Position numbers and translations under genes: made by a program. DNA of 8,649 nucleotides from Moorella sp. UBA4076. Its GTDB lineage: Bacteria; Bacillota; DSM-521; Neomoorellales; Neomoorellaceae. Positions 5,694 through 8,649 of this stretch are shown piece after piece. The DNA is taken from positions 7,894-16,542 of the forward strand of contig DFYS01000075.1 of the NCBI GenBank assembly GCA_002383405.1. Direction: 5' to 3'. Each line of letters starts with the position of its first letter. Positions within the stretch are counted from its first letter, which is position 1. Below the pieces are notes generated by a model. The model searched no databases, was not told the DNA's origin, and saw nothing but the letters and a program-made list of their open reading frames with translations.

Positions 5694-5702
5694 TGGTAAA
5701 AT
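5694..5702 (+). promoter_or_regulatory. Extended -10 promoter of aroQ, probably giving a leaderless mRNA
   Basis: TGGTAAAAT fits the extended -10 form TGN-TAAAAT. No clear -35 hexamer is found 16-18 bases upstream, which an extended -10 can tolerate. Start of transcription about 7 bases after 5702 falls at or next to the A of the aroQ ATG at 5710. This agrees with the absence of any Shine-Dalgarno sequence in the seven bases AGCAGCC just before the ATG. Confidence 0.45.
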
Positions 5703-5709
5703 AGCAGCC

Positions 5710-6165
5710 ATGAAGATCCTGGTTTTAAACGGGCCTAATTTAAATCTCCTGGGCACCAGGGAGCCGCAAATCTACGGCCGTACGACCCTGGCGGATATTG
5801 AGGCGGATTTACGGGAGCAGGCTGCTGCTGCCGGGGTGACAGTAGAGTTTTTCCAGTCCAACCATGAAGGTGCCCTCATTGACCGCCTTCAGGCCGCCCA
5901 GGGCCGGGTGGATGCTGTCGTAATCAACCCGGGGGCCCTGGGTCATTACAGCATTGCCCTGCGCGACGCCCTGGCCTCTCTGGATTGCCCGGCAGTTGAG
6001 GTCCATCTCTCCAACATCCACCGCCGCGAGGAATTTCGGCACCAGACGGTAACAGCGGCGGTAGTAACCGGCCAGATCAGCGGCCTGGGTACTTTAAGCT
6101 ACCGTCTGGGGCTCCAGGCTGCTATTGAGCTGGCGCGGATGCGCGGTGGGGGAGATAGGAAATGA
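5710..6165 (+). CDS. aroQ: Type II 3-dehydroquinate dehydratase
   Basis: A 151-residue type II dehydroquinase, the typical length, which dehydrates 3-dehydroquinate to 3-dehydroshikimate in the shikimate pathway to aromatic amino acids. The N-terminal signature NGPNLNLLGTREPQIYG (7-23) includes lid Arg17 and catalytic Tyr22. FFQSNHEGALID (47-58), INPGALGHYSIALRDAL (72-88; Asn73) and EVHLSNIHRREEFRH (97-111; His99, Arg110) complete the active site. The usual Tyr/Thr residues after NPGA are Leu-Gly here, a mild variation. The start is the first residue of the conserved MKILVLNGPN block; there is no ribosome site and the transcript may be leaderless. The TGA overlaps the ATG of a short ORF (6162). 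Confidence 0.95.
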   Translation: MKILVLNGPNLNLLGTREPQIYGRTTLADIEADLREQAAAAGVTVEFFQSNHEGALIDRLQAAQGRVDAVVINPGALGHYSIALRDALASLDCPAVEVHLSNIHRREEFRHQTVTAAVVTGQISGLGTLSYRLGLQAAIELARMRGGGDRK

Positions 6166-6227
6166 AGAGGGCAGCTGCGACGGCCATCCGGGATTACATA
6201 CGAAGGGATGACAGTATTGCTTGGTGA
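6162..6227 (+). CDS. Possible 21-residue ORF coupled to aroQ (leader peptide or displaced N-terminus)
   Basis: The ATG at 6162-6164 overlaps the aroQ TGA as ATGA, and GGGGGAGATAGGA upstream serves as a good ribosome site. It encodes MKRAAATAIRDYIRRDDSIAW and stops at 6225-6227, after the start of the peptidase in another frame. It may be a coupling ORF that delivers ribosomes to the peptidase start, or the remnant of an older N-terminus separated by a frameshift. No homology is recognised, and it may be chance. Confidence 0.25.
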   Translation: MKRAAATAIRDYIRRDDSIAW

Positions 6228-7374
6228 AGGATCCGACGGGCTTCAGACGCAGCCAGATGCTGCTGCAAATCCAACATTGCAGCTCTTAAGTTCTATATCG
6301 CGCAGATTAGATCGCCTGCGTCAGCTGATGGCAGCACGTGATATTGCCGCCCTGTGGGTATGCCAGGAGGAAAACCGCCGTTACTTGAGCGGGTTTACTG
6401 GTGATAGCGGCCAGCTTATAATTACGGCCACCGCCCGCTACCTTTTAACCGACGGCCGTTTTACCGAACAGGCCGGGCAGGAAGCGCCCGACTTTACGAT
6501 AGTAGATACAGGGAGCAAACCCTGGGAGCAGCTGGGAGCCACCCTGAATGCCGCCGGCGTGACCAGACTGCATTTTGAAGCCGAGCACCTCAGTTATGCT
6601 GCCTACGAAGAATTCTACGCGCAGGCGGCAAAATGGCCGCGGTCTGTCGAGCTGGTGCCTGCCAGGGGCCTGGTGGAAGGATTGCGCCAGATAAAGGATG
6701 CTTATGAGCTGCAGCTACTGCAGCAAGCTATCGACCTGGCTGATACCGGTTTTAACCACCTGTTGCAGGTGGTCCATCCCGGCATCACCGAGCGCGATAT
6801 AGCCCTGGAACTGGAGTACTTTTTGGGCAGGCAGGGGTCCAGGGGCCCGTCCTTCACCACCATTATAGCCGGTGGCCCGCGGGCGGCTCTGCCCCACGGG
6901 GTAGCGGATGAGCGGGTATTGCAGCCCGGCGACCTGGTGGTAATGGACTTTGGTGCTGTCTATGGCGGCTACCACTCCGACCTCACCCGGACAGTAGCCC
7001 TGGCGCCGGCGGCGCCGGAGTGGCGCCAGCTGTATCATATCGTCCGGGAAGCCCAGGAGCAGGCTATATCCACTATCCGTGCCGGTATTACCGGCCGTGA
7101 GGTTGATGCGGTCGCACGGGAACATATTGCTGCCGCCGGTTACGGGCCCTATTTCAACCATAGTCTGGGTCACGGCGTCGGGCTGGCCGTACATGAAAGC
7201 CCCAGCCTCTCCAGCCGCAGCGAAGTAGAATTAAGCGCTGGCATGGTAGCAACTGTCGAACCGGGGGTCTACCTGCCCGGGCGGGGCGGCATCCGCATCG
7301 AGGATGTAGTTCTGGTCCAGGAGGGCGGTGCCCGCGTCCTCTCCCACGCCCCCCGAGATTTTATCGAGCTGTAA
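6208..7374 (+). CDS. M24-family Xaa-Pro aminopeptidase/dipeptidase
   Basis: A 388-residue cytoplasmic metallopeptidase of the pita-bread (M24B) family, which removes N-terminal residues preceding proline. The N-terminal creatinase domain begins near RRLDRLRQLM (32-41) and includes ENRRYLSGFTGDSG (55-68). The catalytic domain shows the five di-metal ligands: Asp247 in VVMDFG, Asp258 in YHSDLTRT, His322 in SLGHGVG, Glu351 in VEPGVY, and Glu365 in IRIEDVV; His230 and His329 are the usual substrate-side histidines. About 30 residues precede the typical family start, so the true start is uncertain. ATG 6208 directly abuts its AAGGG, while TTG 6217 sits 9 bases from it and may be the better site. 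It follows aroQ and precedes efp; an efp link is common in Firmicutes. Confidence 0.93.
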   Translation: MTVLLGEGSDGLQTQPDAAANPTLQLLSSISRRLDRLRQLMAARDIAALWVCQEENRRYLSGFTGDSGQLIITATARYLLTDGRFTEQAGQEAPDFTIVDTGSKPWEQLGATLNAAGVTRLHFEAEHLSYAAYEEFYAQAAKWPRSVELVPARGLVEGLRQIKDAYELQLLQQAIDLADTGFNHLLQVVHPGITERDIALELEYFLGRQGSRGPSFTTIIAGGPRAALPHGVADERVLQPGDLVVMDFGAVYGGYHSDLTRTVALAPAAPEWRQLYHIVREAQEQAISTIRAGITGREVDAVAREHIAAAGYGPYFNHSLGHGVGLAVHESPSLSSRSEVELSAGMVATVEPGVYLPGRGGIRIEDVVLVQEGGARVLSHAPRDFIEL

Positions 7375-7399
7375 ACGCCAGGCGCCGGCCTCAGCCCGG

Positions 7400-7436
7400 G
7401 CGGTCCGGCCGGGAAACGAGCCTTTACCGCTTTTTT
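7400..7436 (+). terminator. Weak candidate terminator after the peptidase gene
   Basis: GCGGT (7400-7404) can pair with ACCGC (7426-7430), which is followed by TTTTTT (7431-7436), 26 bases after the peptidase stop. The 5-bp stem has a long 21-base loop, so termination is likely partial. GGGCGG-TCC (7398-7406) can pair instead with GGA-G-CCGCCC (7441-7450), which would break this hairpin. Confidence 0.35.
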
Positions 7437-7498
7437 CGTTGGAGCCGCCCATGACAGCCCCCGTCGCCAGTGCCCGGGAGCAAATGAGAGCAGGCAGG

Positions 7499-7567
7499 CT
7501 TCAATCAGGAAATGGCGCAGCCAATTCCGCCAAATCTCTCCCTTCCCACCTTCCACCTCCCACATCT
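7499..7567 (+). repeat. 69-bp dispersed repeat, copy 2
   Basis: This is collinear with 5589-5657 over all 69 bases (53 identical). It shares the lead CTTCAATCAGG, the hairpin GGAAATGGC/GCCAATTCC with a GCA loop (one A-A mismatch, but with a T-A pair where copy 1 has T-G), and the pyrimidine heptad tail (TCCCACC, TTCCACC, TCCCACA). It ends 5 bases before the efp ribosome site. Loss of pairing at one position and gain at another is compatible with, but does not prove, selection on the hairpin. Confidence 0.65.
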
Positions 7568-7579
7568 CAACTAGGAGGT
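7555..7579 (+). promoter_or_regulatory. Possible efp ribosome-site sequestering hairpin
   Basis: ACCTCC (7555-7560), in the heptad tail of repeat copy 2, is exactly complementary to the efp Shine-Dalgarno GGAGGT (7574-7579), with a 13-base loop. The tail is in effect an anti-Shine-Dalgarno sequence, so the leader could fold to hide the ribosome site. Function is inferred from pairing alone. Confidence 0.35.
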
Positions 7580-7586
7580 ATCCCTT

Positions 7587-8144
7587 TTGATTTCCAGCAA
7601 CGACTTCCGTACCGGTCTTACCATTGAGGTTGATGGTGAAGTTTATGCCGTTGTTGAGTTTATGCACGTCAAGCCAGGCAAAGGTTCGGCTTTTGTCCGC
7701 ACCAAACTCAAGAACAGGCGTACCGGCGCTGTTGTTGAGCGTACCTTCCGCGCCGGCGAGAAAGTCAACCGCGCTCACATCGACCGCCGCGAGATGCAGT
7801 ACCTGTACAATGACGGCGAAAACTATTACTTCATGGATACGGAAACCTACGAACAGCTCTCTTTACGTAAAGAACAGCTCGATGATGCTGTTAAGTACCT
7901 GAAAGACAACATGAATATCTATATACTCCTCTATCAGGGCGATACCATGGGGGTCGAGTTACCCAACTTCGTCGAATTAAAAGTTGTCGAAACAGAACCG
8001 GGGGTCAAGGGCGATACAGCTACCGGCGGCTCTAAAAACGCTGTGCTGGAAACCGGCGCCATAATCCAGGTACCCCTCTTTATTGAGGTGGGTGACGTCC
8101 TCCGCATCGACACCCGAACCGGTACCTATATGGAGCGCGCCTAG
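7587..8144 (+). CDS. efp: Translation elongation factor P
   Basis: A 185-residue EF-P, the standard length, with three barrel domains. EF-P enters the ribosomal E site and rescues ribosomes stalled on polyproline. The N-terminal domain begins MISSNDFRTGLTIEVDGE, and the loop HVKPGKGSAFVRTK places Lys32 at the tip that contacts the P-site tRNA and is modified in many bacteria. The C-terminal domain ends with the EF-P signature (GAIIQVPLFIEVGDVLRIDTRTG, residues about 157-179). The TTG start is set by AGGAGGT (7573-7579) 7 bases upstream and by the family N-terminus. Copy 2 of the 69-bp repeat forms its immediate leader. A Pro-peptidase gene upstream is a frequent neighbour. Confidence 0.97.
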   Translation: MISSNDFRTGLTIEVDGEVYAVVEFMHVKPGKGSAFVRTKLKNRRTGAVVERTFRAGEKVNRAHIDRREMQYLYNDGENYYFMDTETYEQLSLRKEQLDDAVKYLKDNMNIYILLYQGDTMGVELPNFVELKVVETEPGVKGDTATGGSKNAVLETGAIIQVPLFIEVGDVLRIDTRTGTYMERA

Positions 8145-8150
8145 TTTAAG

Positions 8151-8166
8151 GCCGGCACCGGCCGGC
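8151..8166 (+). other. Short hairpin between efp and the next gene
   Basis: GCCGGC (8151-8156) pairs perfectly with GCCGGC (8161-8166) around ACCG. It is followed by AATAATAAAA rather than a T tract, so it is not a standard terminator and efp probably reads through into the gene at 8202. It might act in processing or mRNA stability. Confidence 0.4.
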
Positions 8167-8201
8167 AATAATAAAAGGGTGAAGGGAAAGGAGTGCAAAT
8201 C

Positions 8202-8649
8202 ATGCAAGACGTACGCAAGAAAGTCACTTATCTCAAAGGGTTAGCAGACGGCATGGATTTGAATCCCGAGAGCAAGGAAACCCGCCTCCTCAAAGAAATG
8301 GTTGATGTCCTGGAACAAATGGCTGAAGCCCTCCACGACCTGCACGAAGACTATGAGGAACTGGAGGAGTACCTGGAAAGCATTGACGAGGACCTTGATG
8401 ACCTGGAAGATGAAATCTATGACGATGATGACAACGAGGATTTTGATGATGACGACGATGATGACGAGGACGATGAGGATGACGAGGACGAAGATGACGA
8501 CGACCTGGATGACTATATCGAAGTAGAGTGTCCCAAGTGCCACGAGATTGTCTGCTTTGATGCCGACGTTCTTGATGATGAAGACAAGGTAGAGGTTACC
8601 TGTCCTAATTGTGGAACAGTAGTTTTCATTAATGAAGAAGACGAAACCC
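8202..8649 (+). CDS. Acidic zinc-ribbon protein, CD1247-like (partial, runs off the window)
   Basis: An open frame of 149 codons reaches the end of the window with no stop. The ATG has AAGGAG (8188-8193) at an 8-base gap. The N-terminus MQDVRKKVTYLKGLADGMDL and following helix (to about residue 60, rich in Glu/Leu and likely coiled coil) resemble the N-terminal domain seen in Firmicute CD1247-type proteins. Residues 62-104 are nearly all Asp/Glu. Then comes a zinc ribbon with CPKC (110-113) and CPNC (134-137), Cys118 lying between them. The role is unknown. It follows efp, and in related genomes this segment is often next to sporulation genes, which I recall rather than see. The C-terminus lies outside the window. 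Confidence 0.8.
   Translation, partial: MQDVRKKVTYLKGLADGMDLNPESKETRLLKEMVDVLEQMAEALHDLHEDYEELEEYLESIDEDLDDLEDEIYDDDDNEDFDDDDDDDEDDEDDEDEDDDDLDDYIEVECPKCHEIVCFDADVLDDEDKVEVTCPNCGTVVFINEEDET
8421..8513 (+). repeat. Low-complexity Asp/Glu codon tract
   Basis: The bases are almost wholly GAY and GAR codons, encoding residues 74-104 of the acidic protein, including a run of seven aspartates. The mixed use of GAT, GAC, GAG and GAA argues for selection on acidity rather than a recent microsatellite expansion, though length variation between strains would not be surprising. Confidence 0.7.

Larger units (their letters stand above)
5380..5709. other. 330-bp intergenic region between fbp and aroQ
   Basis: No gene is supported. 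It holds the UUCG terminator (5476-5524), a pair of overlapping hairpins (GCTCAT 5533-5538 with ATGAGC 5546-5551, or GCCGCT 5539-5544 with AGCGGC 5549-5554 around a TATG loop), copy 1 of the 69-bp repeat (5589-5657), and the aroQ promoter (5694-5702). TGTGGGA just before the repeat (5582-5588) could pair with TCCCACA in its tail. Confidence 0.55.

Noticed and set aside
5589..7567. Composite transposon or integron bounded by the two 69-bp repeats
   Set aside because: The repeats flank ordinary housekeeping genes (aroQ, peptidase), are in direct orientation and 77% identical, and no transposase, integrase or target duplication is present.
7451..7627. 58-codon + strand ORF (MTAPVASAREQM...) ahead of efp
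   Set aside because: It runs through the repeat and into the efp coding start in another frame, and its proline/serine-rich tail is just the translated heptad tract.
1..8649. Defence, CRISPR, phage or toxin-antitoxin system
   Set aside because: No spacer arrays, nuclease, helicase, toxin or phage genes are visible. All recognisable genes are metabolic or translational.

Overview
The window reads as chromosome from a moderately GC-rich, anaerobic, spore-forming-type Firmicute, most like Moorella and its thermophilic acetogen relatives. The reasons are TTG starts on several genes behind strong AGGAGG-type ribosome sites, an oxygen-sensitive two-subunit class I fumarase, an archaeal-type (class V) fructose-bisphosphatase, and the gene order aroQ - Xaa-Pro peptidase - efp - acidic zinc-ribbon protein. 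No database search was possible, so the genus is an inference. All convincing genes are on the + strand.

Region 1 (1-424) holds the last codons of an unidentified upstream gene, its terminator, and a leader with a near-consensus sigma-54 (-24/-12) promoter at 333-348. Two AACGTT palindromes lie upstream of it, 22 bp apart. Region 2 (425-3740) is the operon this promoter appears to drive: a small PPOX-type flavin-binding protein whose C-terminal zinc ribbon is knocked out of frame, fumarase alpha and beta subunits (overlapping by 41 bp), and a malic enzyme, closed by a strong terminator at 3803-3833. Together the three enzymes convert fumarate to malate and then to pyruvate, CO2 and NAD(P)H.

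Region 3 (3834-4233) is a 400-bp gap with no convincing gene. It carries several inverted repeats and an operator-like palindrome just before region 4, the monocistronic class V fructose-1,6-bisphosphate aldolase/phosphatase (4234-5379). This gene ends at a C(UUCG)G-capped terminator. The malic enzyme and this phosphatase both touch the pyruvate-to-hexose part of central carbon metabolism.

Region 5 (5380-8649) begins with a 330-bp gap, then aroQ (apparently leaderless from an extended -10 promoter), an M24 Xaa-Pro-type aminopeptidase, elongation factor P, and the start of an Asp/Glu-rich zinc-ribbon protein that runs off the window. A 69-bp sequence (hairpin plus TCCCACN heptad tail) occurs twice without gaps, upstream of aroQ and directly upstream of the efp ribosome site. 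It is the most repeat-like unexplained element here, and in the efp copy its tail could pair with the Shine-Dalgarno sequence.
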